A stretch of DNA of 64,000 nt from Chroococcus sp. FPU101 (GTDB lineage: Bacteria > Cyanobacteriota > Cyanobacteriia > Cyanobacteriales > Microcystaceae): contig NZ_BLJI01000001.1 of the NCBI RefSeq assembly GCF_017312365.1, positions 186,001-250,000 of the forward strand, in the 5' to 3' direction. A model generated the notes under the pieces. It did no database searches. It was not told the DNA's origin and saw only the letters and a program-made list of their open reading frames with translations. Below, piece by piece: positions 46,833 to 54,354 of the stretch; within the stretch, counting starts at the first letter, position 1; every line of letters begins with the position of its first letter. The translations under genes were made by a program, and so were the position numbers.

Positions 46833-47139
46833 GAACGCTACAACCTCTGACGTATCTACTGGATTTCATGCCCTCTCAGATCCACTTCGTTTACGAGTAT
46901 TAGATTTACTACGTGTGCAAGAATTATGTGTGTGCGAACTGTGAGAAAAACTAGAAATTAACCAATCTAAACTATCTTTTCACCTAAAAATACTCAAAGA
47001 AGCCAATTTAGTTCGTAGCCGACAACAGGGACGCTGGATCTACTACAGCCTTAATCTATCAGGATTTTTAGCCCTCGAAGAATATCTAGCAGAGTATCGG
47101 AGACTTACTCAACTGTTTCCAGTACGACAATGTGATTAG
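46831..47139 (+). pseudogene. arsR: ArsR/SmtB arsenic repressor with in-frame TGA at the third Cys ligand
   Basis: An uninterrupted frame of 102 codons except for one TGA at codon 38 (46942-46944). Before it, GFHALSDPLRLRVLDLLR and ELCVCEL are ArsR-like; after it, EINQSKLSFHLKILKEANLV and RQQGRWIYYSLN form the recognition helix and wing. ArsR proteins bind arsenite by ELCVCDLC; here Cys33 and Cys35 are kept and the TGA replaces the third Cys (normally TGT/TGC). I see no convincing SECIS hairpin. A nonsense mutation or sequencing error is likelier than selenocysteine. Confidence 0.85.
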
Positions 47140-47153
47140 CTGCCTCTTGACAA

Positions 47154-47169
47154 ATCAATTTTTTTTGAA
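47154..47169 (+). promoter_or_regulatory. ArsR-type operator before the aquaporin gene
   Basis: ATCAA-N6-TTGAA with N6 TTTTTT, one mismatch from the ATCAA-N6-TTGAT motif. It lies 38 bases before the aquaporin start, so the aqp-arsC pair has its own control site. Confidence 0.5.
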
Positions 47170-47207
47170 ATGATAAGAAAGGGTTTATTTATTTCATCGA
47201 CTGCGTT

Positions 47208-47906
47208 ATGCGTCTAGCTAAAACCGTTCCCAAAAAGTCCCTCAAAATACGACCAGAAGTTCTCGCCGAAGGAATTGGTACATTTATTCTCGTTTTTGCG
47301 GGTACTGGTGCAGTAATGGTGAATAGTATCAGTGATGGTGCATTGACTCATTTAGGGATTAGTTTTGTTTTTGGTGCGGTTGTAGCGGCTTTAATCTATA
47401 CTCTAGGTCACATCAGTCAAGCACATTTTAATCCTGCGGTAACACTGGCTTTTTGGGTGAGTGGTTTTTTCCCAAAAAAATCGGTTTTGTCCTACATTAT
47501 TGCTCAATGTGCGGGGGCGGTTGTCGCGTCTGGAGTGTTGTTAATAAGCTTGGGAAAAGTCGCTAATTTAGGTGCAACGCTGCCGTTAGAGGGAAATTGG
47601 CTACAATCCTTGGTTTTAGAGACGATTTTAACCTTTATCTTGATGTTTGTCATTTTAGGCTCAGGTTTAGATCGTCGTTCACCAGTAGGTTTTGCGGGTA
47701 TAGCAATAGGATTAACTGTAGCATTAGAAGCAGCATTTATGGGGCCGATTACAGGTGCGAGTATGAACCCTGCGCGATCGTTTGGTCCTGCAATGGTAGG
47801 AATGCTGTGGCAACATCACTGGTTGTACTGGGTTGCCCCCATTTTTGGCGCACAACTAGCAGTTATTGTCTATCGACATTTATCCAATGGATTTCAGGAT
47901 TTTTAG
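47208..47906 (+). CDS. Aquaporin (MIP family), probable arsenite channel of the ars operon
   Basis: MIP channel of 232 residues with six helices and two NPA boxes: HFNPAVTLAF (75-77) and GASMNPARSFG (187-189). It lies between arsR and arsC. In rhizobia the analogous AqpS replaces the ArsB pump and lets arsenite leave after ArsC reduces arsenate. That role is inferred here from position only. The selectivity filter looks closer to AqpZ-like proteins and was not modelled. The stop is two bases before the arsC ATG, so the two are cotranscribed. Confidence 0.85.
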   Translation: MRLAKTVPKKSLKIRPEVLAEGIGTFILVFAGTGAVMVNSISDGALTHLGISFVFGAVVAALIYTLGHISQAHFNPAVTLAFWVSGFFPKKSVLSYIIAQCAGAVVASGVLLISLGKVANLGATLPLEGNWLQSLVLETILTFILMFVILGSGLDRRSPVGFAGIAIGLTVALEAAFMGPITGASMNPARSFGPAMVGMLWQHHWLYWVAPIFGAQLAVIVYRHLSNGFQDF

Positions 47907-47908
47907 TC

Positions 47909-48310
47909 ATGAAAAGTATTATGTATGTGTGTAAAAAAAATTCGCGCCGTTCTCAAATGGCTGAAGGATTTACAAAAGTATTAGGGAAAGATAAAGTTAA
48001 GGTGACAAGTTCGGGTCTAGCGTCTTCTGAAGTTGATCCGATTACAATTCAAGTCATGTTGGAAATTGGGATTGATATTCGTGAGCAAACGTCTAAATCT
48101 TTGAGTGATTTTAATCCAGATGATTATGATGCGGTCATTTCTTTGTGTGGCTGTGGCGTGAATTTATCGCAAGAATGGCTATTACAAGAAGTTTTTGAAG
48201 ATTGGCAACTCGATGATCCTGAAGCAGAATCAATTGATACGTTTCGACGTGTTCGAGATCAGATTAAAGAAAGAGTGGTGAAATTAATCGCTCAATTAAG
48301 TGAAGAATGA
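47909..48310 (+). CDS. arsC: Arsenate reductase ArsC (glutaredoxin-linked type)
   Basis: Low-molecular-weight phosphatase-fold arsenate reductase of 133 residues. The CX5R loop is MYVCKKNSRRSQMAEG (C8, R14), and the resolving pair is VISLCGCGVNL (C80, C82), as in the Synechocystis enzyme. The usual second Cys of the loop (CKKNSCR) is Arg here. It reduces arsenate to arsenite with glutathione/glutaredoxin. It follows the aquaporin gene by two bases and completes the ars unit. A larger overlapping frame begins inside the aquaporin gene but is not the real start. Confidence 0.92.
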   Translation: MKSIMYVCKKNSRRSQMAEGFTKVLGKDKVKVTSSGLASSEVDPITIQVMLEIGIDIREQTSKSLSDFNPDDYDAVISLCGCGVNLSQEWLLQEVFEDWQLDDPEAESIDTFRRVRDQIKERVVKLIAQLSEE

Positions 48311-48311
48311 T

Positions 48312-48338
48312 AAAAAAGGGTTTGACGACCAAACCCTT
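48312..48338 (-). terminator. Terminator shared by arsC and the DUF1499 gene
   Basis: AAGGGTTTG (48316-48324) pairs perfectly with CAAACCCTT (48330-48338) around ACGAC. An A-run on the left gives a T-tract for the leftward DUF1499 transcript. It can also slow transcription coming from arsC. Confidence 0.75.
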
Positions 48339-48361
48339 GACAAAATCAAGTTAATATGCAG

Positions 48362-48868
48362 TTAGAACAATTTTCTAATCTGTTCAATGCGTTGACGATT
48401 TACCCCTAAGTCAGATTCGCCTAAACGAGAAGCAGAACGAACATCGATCACTTTTTCGTTGGAATTGACTAAAAATTCGACATCATCAACATAGCCCATC
48501 CAACGACTTGCAAATTCAGCATAAAGATAATTACTTTCTTCAGCAATGATTTTAGTCCGTTCTTGGGAATTTATCAGACTGGTTAAAGCAGCGATCGCGG
48601 TTTGCGATTCACCTTGATAAGCGATCGGTTCGATATAATGTTCTTTGTCTAGACTCTGACTACTGACACAGTTTGGACTACTGGGGCATGGTGCGAGTCT
48701 ACCCGCAACGACACCTAAGTTATCGGGGCGCATTCCCGAAAAAGGTGTGGGGAGAGTCGGAAAAGCGACGCGGATACCCATCGTAATCAAAATAATCAAC
48801 ACTGGGGCAATGAGAAAGAAAACACCACGATTTTTTGATTTGAATGATGACGATTTAGCTTGAGACAT
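48362..48868 (-). CDS. DUF1499 membrane-linked protein
   Basis: A 168-residue protein with an N-terminal membrane helix (GVFFLIAPVLIILITMGIRV) and then a DUF1499 domain. The domain shows APCPSSPNCVSSQ with the paired cysteines, YLYAEFASRWMGYVDDVEFL and VIDVRSASRLGESDLGVNRQ. The domain is probably periplasmic or lumenal. Function is not known, although members are widespread in bacteria and plastids. It is transcribed toward the ars terminator. Confidence 0.85.
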   Translation of the reverse strand: MSQAKSSSFKSKNRGVFFLIAPVLIILITMGIRVAFPTLPTPFSGMRPDNLGVVAGRLAPCPSSPNCVSSQSLDKEHYIEPIAYQGESQTAIAALTSLINSQERTKIIAEESNYLYAEFASRWMGYVDDVEFLVNSNEKVIDVRSASRLGESDLGVNRQRIEQIRKLF

Positions 48869-48896
48869 AAAAAAACTGTTAATTAAAAGCTAATCT

Positions 48897-49994
48897 TTAA
48901 ATTACAGCACTAGGGAGAATCAACATAGCATCCCCGAAAGAATAAAACCGATATTCTTTTTGAATTGCTTCTGCATACAAGGCTAACAACCGTTCTCGTC
49001 CAATTAAAGCACTAACTAACATCAGTAAACTCGATTTAGGTAAATGAAAGTTTGTGATTAACCCATCAACCACTTGCCACTGATAACTGGGATAAATAAA
49101 CAAGTTCGTTTTCCCGCGAAAAGCCGCTAATTCATCTCCTCCCGCTTCTTTAATTTCTTTCATTGCCCCTTCTAAAGTGCGTGTAGCAGTGGTTCCGACA
49201 GCAATGACTCTCGATCCTTTAGCTTTGGTTTCTCGAATTAAATCAACCGTCTCTTGAGGTAATTCAATCCATTCTTGGTGCATGATATGTTGAGTAATAT
49301 CTTCAACTTCAACAGGGCGAAAAGTTCCCACCCCGACATGAAGCGTTACATAAGCCAAATTAACCCCCATTGCTTTGAGTCGCCCTAAAAGTTCCTCCGT
49401 GAAATGAAGTCCCGCCGTTGGTGCTGCAACAGAACCTGGTTCATGAGCGTAAACCGTCTGATATTGCGAGGGGAGAGCTTCAGAATGATTAACATAAGGA
49501 GGGAAGGGAATTTGACCAAACTTTTCTAAAACTCCTAAAAAAGATTGATCATCAGGAACGTGAAATTGTAATAATCTGCCTCCAGTCGCCGCATCCCGAT
49601 CAATTACTTTAGCTTTAAGAATATTGTGGGGGGAGTTTGGAGCAGCATCAAAAGGATAAAACCAGATTTCTGAGCCTAATTTAAAACGTTTGCCCGGTTT
49701 AACTAACGCTAACCAACAATTATGATCTTTTTCTTCTAAAAGCAAAATTTCAACGGGTGCGCCAGTTGCTTTTCGTCCATAGAGACGGGCAGGAATCACC
49801 TGAGTATTATTAAGAATAAGTAAATCGCCAGGTAATAACCAATTGGTTAAATCATAAAAAAAGCTATGTACATGAGTATTTAAAGAGTCAATAATCAAAA
49901 GCCGTGAATGATCTCTAGGGGTCACAGGATTTTGCGCGATTAACTCTGATGGGAGAGTATAGTCATAGCCAGACAATAACTGATCTGAAGTCAT
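48897..49994 (-). CDS. queA: tRNA ribosyltransferase-isomerase QueA
   Basis: QueA of 365 residues, which makes epoxyqueuosine in tRNA from preQ1 and S-adenosylmethionine. It has YDYTLPSELIAQNPVTPRDH, RLLIIDS, LNNTQVIPARLYGRKATGAP, APTAGLHFTEELL, HVGVGTFRPVEVEDI and ITNFHLPKSSLLMLVSAL. Length is as usual for the family. It runs leftward into the DUF1499 gene with a 28-base gap. Confidence 0.96.
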   Translation of the reverse strand: MTSDQLLSGYDYTLPSELIAQNPVTPRDHSRLLIIDSLNTHVHSFFYDLTNWLLPGDLLILNNTQVIPARLYGRKATGAPVEILLLEEKDHNCWLALVKPGKRFKLGSEIWFYPFDAAPNSPHNILKAKVIDRDAATGGRLLQFHVPDDQSFLGVLEKFGQIPFPPYVNHSEALPSQYQTVYAHEPGSVAAPTAGLHFTEELLGRLKAMGVNLAYVTLHVGVGTFRPVEVEDITQHIMHQEWIELPQETVDLIRETKAKGSRVIAVGTTATRTLEGAMKEIKEAGGDELAAFRGKTNLFIYPSYQWQVVDGLITNFHLPKSSLLMLVSALIGRERLLALYAEAIQKEYRFYSFGDAMLILPSAVI

Positions 49995-50149
49995 GTTGTT
50001 ATTGTATTAACAAAAGAACATTGATTTTTGGGTGATCTTACCCAGAAGAACATCACTAAATCGCGGGTTTTTCCCCTAGAAGTAACAATACTATTTTTGC
50101 CAGAATAATCTTATAGCAATTCTTGGGATCATTTGCGCCTTACGCTACT

Positions 50150-50539
50150 ATGGATTATTTATATTTTTTAGCTACTGCAAGTTTAACGCTACGAGTCACT
50201 CAATATCTTCATGGTATGACTCATCTACCGCCCGCTTGCATGACAGTGATTCATCAGATCAACGGTTGGATCGTTAAAGTAAAATTTAGCCAGTCGCTTA
50301 CTCCTGAACAGCATGGCGACTTTCAAGCTTTTATGTTAGAGCTAGGCATTCCTTACCCGCCAGAAATTCGCTTACAGATGGTGTTTTGGAGTTTGGAAAC
50401 AGGACAGTCTGCTACTGAGGTGATGCGTCGTTATCAAGTTGCGATCGTTTCTCATGGAATGCCCGATGCCAATGATATCGAAGCCTTTCGTCAACAGTTT
50501 ACCAGAGGGTTAGGCTACTGTCCAGAAACCTTGGCTTAA
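50150..50539 (+). CDS. Conserved cyanobacterial protein, unknown
   Basis: A 129-residue soluble protein from the ATG at 50150; a TTG at 50123 would add nine residues. I know no family name. Features include RVTQYLHGMTHLPPACMTVI, VKVKFSQSLTPEQHGDFQAF and MPDANDIEAFRQQFTRGLGY. Two cysteines flank the core. Its stop overlaps the convergent TMEM14 gene by four bases. Confidence 0.6.
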   Translation: MDYLYFLATASLTLRVTQYLHGMTHLPPACMTVIHQINGWIVKVKFSQSLTPEQHGDFQAFMLELGIPYPPEIRLQMVFWSLETGQSATEVMRRYQVAIVSHGMPDANDIEAFRQQFTRGLGYCPETLA

Positions 50540-50847
50540 ACACGCGCTGTCAGCATCATTGCAAGTGTCACTAAACCTGCGAGTAACATTAAACCAGAAG
50601 GCATAAACTTTCGTGTTTTGGCGAGTCGTAAGCTAAAAACGACGATTAGAGTGATCGTGATGATTAAAGACAAATTAAAACCCCAAGTAATTCCTTGGAG
50701 TTGTAAAAAGGCCCCCAGTAACAAGATGAGTCCGCTAATCGTTCCAGAAATTAAAGATGCTTTACTTTTAACGGTTTGATAGGCTGCGATCCCACCGATG
50801 AGCGCGAGTAAACCGTAGGCTAGGGTTGCAATAATTGGCAGTTCCAT
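50536..50847 (-). CDS. TMEM14 family membrane protein
   Basis: A 103-residue protein with four membrane helices (ATLAYGLLALIGGIAAYQTV, LISGTISGLILLLGAFLQLQ, LSLIITITLIVVFSLRLAKT and FMPSGLMLLAGLVTLAMML). The RFxKTRKFMPSGLM-type motif between helices three and four identifies TMEM14/FAX1. Plant FAX1 exports fatty acids from plastids, and the cyanobacterial role may be similar. I choose the second Met (50847) as start. Confidence 0.85.
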   Translation of the reverse strand: MELPIIATLAYGLLALIGGIAAYQTVKSKASLISGTISGLILLLGAFLQLQGITWGFNLSLIITITLIVVFSLRLAKTRKFMPSGLMLLAGLVTLAMMLTARV

Positions 50848-50977
50848 TTTTATAATCATTCCTCAATGCAATTTTTCTATCTCATATAAGAAAAGCGCAG
50901 TTCAGGTACCTGTGGCCAGTCTTGAAAAAAAATGTTACTTATTGATCCATTAACACTAACTCCTAGCCTCACGTTAA

Positions 50978-52144
50978 TTAACGCAATGGCCCAGCTATAA
51001 TAACCTTTTTCAGCGCGTCGGTAACATCAGAAGGTTTTTCAGTGGCGAGTTGTTGATACCATTGTTGGGTAATTGCTGGATCTTTGCCGTGAATCTGTTC
51101 AGCCCGTTTACGTGCTTTTTGAACGATCGCATTAGCGCGGATCATTCGTTCTGTTTCGTAGCGTTTCAGGGCGCGTTCAACCCCCGCATGAGTATTAACC
51201 AAGTGATCGGCAATAACTAAGGCATCTTCTAGGGCTAAACAACCACCTTGACCCATATCTGGGCAAGTCGCATGAGCAGAATCACCTAATAACGCCACAC
51301 GACCCCGTACATAGCGGTTAAAGGGGCCAGCATCATGAATTTCAATACGAGCAACGTCTGAAGGGTTAAAACGGTCGATGAGCATTTGTACTGGTTCAGC
51401 CCAACCTTTAAAGTGTTCTCTAAGTTCTGTTTTAAAATAATCGGGGTTACAAGGAGTACCTAAGCGAAGTGGTACATCAAAGAAGAAATAAAAGCGATCC
51501 CCACCGATGGGCATCATTGAAGCGCGTTGATGATCACCAACATAAATGACCCAAGTATTTGCGGGGGCTAGATCTGTACTTGCTGTTACTAAACCATTCC
51601 AATTGACATAACCTGCATACTTCGGTTCTAGATCAGCCTCATTACCTAAAACATACCTGCGAATAGTTGAACGAATACCATCTGCTGCAATAAGTACATC
51701 ACCTTTAGCTTGATGCCCATTTTCAAAAAATACGGTAACACCTGTTTCGTCTTCTTCCACACCCACACATTTATGATCTAGTTTAATCTCATCGCTATAA
51801 GCCTTTAACAACATATTCTGTAAATCACGACGGGCTACGGGATAGGGACGCTGATGTACTGCATCGATCAAGGGTAATAAACTGATTTGATTAAGCGGTG
51901 TACCTGTTTTGTGGTGATAGGCCATTTGATTCATCGTACCGCCGATCGCACTAAGTTGCTCACCTAAGCCTAAATAGGTTAATACTTTTGCACCATTTGA
52001 CCACAATGAGATCCCTGCACCAATTGGACGTAATTCTTTAACCCGATCATAGATTTCCACTTCACAACCAGCACGTCGCAGGGCAATTCCTGCCGTTAGT
52101 CCGCCAATTCCTGCACCCGTTATGATTACTTTCGGTTTTTCCAT
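50978..52144 (-). CDS. hpxO: FAD-dependent urate hydroxylase HpxO-like
   Basis: Flavoprotein monooxygenase of 388 residues. It has VIITGAGIGGLTAGIALRRA, GAGISLWSNGAKVLTYLGLG, YAGYVNWNGLV, GDRFYFFFDVPL, RVALLGDSAHATCPDMGQGG and a final IIAGPLR. These closely follow HpxO, which turns urate into 5-hydroxyisourate with NADH and O2. Other uricolytic genes (HIU hydrolase, OHCU decarboxylase) are not near. Related hydroxylases exist, so the substrate is probable but not proven. I use the Met at 52144 as start. Confidence 0.8.
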   Translation of the reverse strand: MEKPKVIITGAGIGGLTAGIALRRAGCEVEIYDRVKELRPIGAGISLWSNGAKVLTYLGLGEQLSAIGGTMNQMAYHHKTGTPLNQISLLPLIDAVHQRPYPVARRDLQNMLLKAYSDEIKLDHKCVGVEEDETGVTVFFENGHQAKGDVLIAADGIRSTIRRYVLGNEADLEPKYAGYVNWNGLVTASTDLAPANTWVIYVGDHQRASMMPIGGDRFYFFFDVPLRLGTPCNPDYFKTELREHFKGWAEPVQMLIDRFNPSDVARIEIHDAGPFNRYVRGRVALLGDSAHATCPDMGQGGCLALEDALVIADHLVNTHAGVERALKRYETERMIRANAIVQKARKRAEQIHGKDPAITQQWYQQLATEKPSDVTDALKKVIIAGPLR

Positions 52145-52480
52145 GATCTTGTCCTGCAATAGTTAATTGCTTATAAGCTTGCTTTTGCGTCCGCTCGGTT
52201 TGAGTTCACCGATTGGTCAAGAAATTTATATATTTAAGTTTTATTTACCAGATTGTATACAATCTTATTTTGCTAAAAGAGTATCTAAATATACCTAAAG
52301 CTAGAATTTTAGCTTCAAAAAACTTTTTAAATTGCAAAATTACTTTACAGGTTGCAACCCAAGTCATTAAATTTCGAACACCATTAAAGTATCTTTTTGT
52401 CAATATTTTGATTGAACAAAAAATTGTCTAATGAGACTTAATTTGTGTTGGTGAAAACATCCAGTTAACTTAGAGCAATT
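52145..52480. other. AT-rich region upstream of the exchanger remnant
   Basis: A weak 72-codon frame at 52213-52431 is hydrophobic and AT-driven and is not a credible gene. I see no structured element. It lies between the divergent hpxO-like gene and the exchanger tail. Confidence 0.4.
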
Positions 52481-52603
52481 GTGTTCGCAGTAACTCTAGC
52501 CAATTTCATCGGGTTTAGTGGGTTCTCAACTTGGCTAGATGGGTCTTTATTGTTTGCGACTTATGCGGTATTGGCCTTGGCGTTTTACGAGCATCTGGCT
52601 TGA
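52481..52603 (+). pseudogene. C-terminal fragment of a Ca2+/cation:proton exchanger
   Basis: A rightward frame without start context reads VFAVTLANFIGFSGFSTWLD then GSLLFATYAVLALAFYEHLA before TGA. The end resembles the last helix of CaCA/Cax exchangers (SNWLEG..LL..YAILALAFF type). No upstream exchanger frame exists in this window. It ends three bases before the stop of pxcA on the other strand. Confidence 0.5.
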
Positions 52604-52605
52604 TG

Positions 52606-54147
52606 TTAGGTGTTCATGCGTTCATAAATTGCCGATGCCGCAGGTGAAAAACGAGTCAGATAGTTAAAGATCCAGAATTTAATCCAAGAATCGATTAAAA
52701 CGGGAACCGTCGCAATAAAACCATAGATTATAATTCTGCTTTCAGGAAGTCCGAAACGATGGCTTAATCCTTCTAAAATAATTTCCCATCCTTCGGCTGA
52801 ATGGAAGCCAACAAACATATCTGTAATGAGAATAAACAGAAAGACTTTACTGGGATCATTAAGATTCAAGAAAGCTCTATTTGAGAAACTTCTGACAATG
52901 GCTAAACGTTGACGACCAAAATAAACAAGAGCGATAAAAGCAAGAAGGGCAACACAATCTGCTAACACATTTTTAATTCCTTCAAGCTGTTCTTGCCTAG
53001 CTTCTCGCCATAAATCAAGAACTTTTTCTTGGAGGGCTTTTTCTTCGAGTTCTTGTTCGACTTCCGTCCATCCTGTTGTTAGCAAAAGACTTTTAAATTG
53101 ACCTGGTTGCTGATTGACTAAATCTTCAACCAGTTCGGGTGGGATTTCACCAAACAAAGCAGAGGCTAATTCTGCTTCTTCTTGAGGGGTGTTGATATAA
53201 GTTTTATGACCTTCTTTTTCTTCTTCGATGATCGCTTTAGCAATAAATCGTTTAATTTCTAGCGTTTCCCTAAATTTTCTAAATTCATTGATAAATTCTT
53301 CTTGAATTTCTTTACTCAATTCTACTTTAGTAGGATTTTCGTCAAAGTAGTTACCCAATAGTGGATTAAGAAGAAGATTTTTAGTTAGAATTTGCGTGAC
53401 TATGGGAATAACTAACAATAAGATGAGCCAACGGACGGCGGTTCGATTCTGCGATCGGATCACGCGCAATTCTTGAATAACTTCTTGTTCATATTTGGGG
53501 CTAAACTCTTTGCCAATTTTCGCCGCCCCCCCAAACAAACGAAGTGCATAAGGAGATTGATTATTTTTAGTTGTTTTTCCTTTAGTTTGAACTATTCTAG
53601 GAGGTGTAGCAGGACGAATAATTCCCGCGTCTTCATCAGCTAAAGGGGGTTCTTCTTTAGGCGAATCGATGTCTTCTGTGCTTAGGACTTCTGGGGTAAC
53701 GGTTGGCACTGGATCAGAGAAAATGTTGGAAAATAATTTATTAAAAGATTGCTTGGAGTTTCGGTATTTTCCGACAACCGATTCAATAAATGCCAGCTTT
53801 TCTAGAATAATCGCCTCGTTGGTTTGATCGCTGATGGTAATTTCAAAACGATTATCTTGCTGTTCGATGCGAGTTGGTGTAGTACTTGATGGACGAGGGG
53901 TTAAAAAGCTAGTTGCTCGGAAACGCAGTAGACTAGAACGAATTCTGAGAAGTTGACGATCTAATTGAGTCTGAAAGTAGTCAGATACCGTTTTTCCTTT
54001 ATCGGGTTGGTTAATAATTGCCTTCCCCTCAAAATGTGTGTCTTCAATTTTCTTGATGGCGAGTGCGCCTTGATATGCGTCTTCTAAAGCCTTTAAAGAT
54101 GATCGGTTGACCCACCTATTCAGTCCAGACAGATTCCAGGAGTTCAT
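52606..54147 (-). CDS. pxcA: Proton extrusion protein PxcA (CemA homolog)
   Basis: A 513-residue protein homologous to plastid CemA. The N-terminal 230 residues are soluble with coiled segments (for example RQLLRIRSSLLRFRATSF). Membrane helices are at about 242-260 (LILLLVIPIVTQILTKN), 405-420, 440-460 and 480-505, with conserved GLSHRFGLPESRIIIYGFIA and DSWIKFWIFNYLTRFSPA near the end. PxcA controls light-induced proton extrusion and helps inorganic-carbon uptake. Length agrees with cyanobacterial PxcA, longer than CemA. It points toward the exchanger remnant. Confidence 0.93.
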   Translation of the reverse strand: MNSWNLSGLNRWVNRSSLKALEDAYQGALAIKKIEDTHFEGKAIINQPDKGKTVSDYFQTQLDRQLLRIRSSLLRFRATSFLTPRPSSTTPTRIEQQDNRFEITISDQTNEAIILEKLAFIESVVGKYRNSKQSFNKLFSNIFSDPVPTVTPEVLSTEDIDSPKEEPPLADEDAGIIRPATPPRIVQTKGKTTKNNQSPYALRLFGGAAKIGKEFSPKYEQEVIQELRVIRSQNRTAVRWLILLLVIPIVTQILTKNLLLNPLLGNYFDENPTKVELSKEIQEEFINEFRKFRETLEIKRFIAKAIIEEEKEGHKTYINTPQEEAELASALFGEIPPELVEDLVNQQPGQFKSLLLTTGWTEVEQELEEKALQEKVLDLWREARQEQLEGIKNVLADCVALLAFIALVYFGRQRLAIVRSFSNRAFLNLNDPSKVFLFILITDMFVGFHSAEGWEIILEGLSHRFGLPESRIIIYGFIATVPVLIDSWIKFWIFNYLTRFSPAASAIYERMNT

Positions 54148-54354
54148 TATGATCTATTCGGCGACAAAGAATTATGTTTATCGTTTTTATTTATCAATGT
54201 AAACACAGGTTGTCCCTCAGGGAAGTATTTTTTTATTCATTTTTTGGAATGTTGCTTGTCTTTAAACGTTTTTTTGTTTGTCGATAGGAGCGAAAATATG
54301 TCTTTTTTGGTAGAGTTTAGATGTCCGTCAGCGACATCGCTCTTTCAGGTCAGT

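Noticed and set aside
46942-46990. SECIS element after the arsR TGA
   Set aside because: The following 45 bases form only a weak 4-bp stem (TAGA/TCTA) without the loop bases expected for bacterial SelB recognition.
47597-48310. Long frame covering part of the aquaporin gene and arsC
   Set aside because: The upstream part is an out-of-frame shadow of the aquaporin gene; ArsC starts at 47909.
52213-52431. Rightward 72-codon hydrophobic frame
   Set aside because: Composition follows the AT-rich DNA, with no start context and no recognisable fold.
53440-53470. GGTTCGATTCTGC resembling a tRNA T arm
   Set aside because: It lies inside pxcA and no acceptor, D or anticodon arm fits around it.
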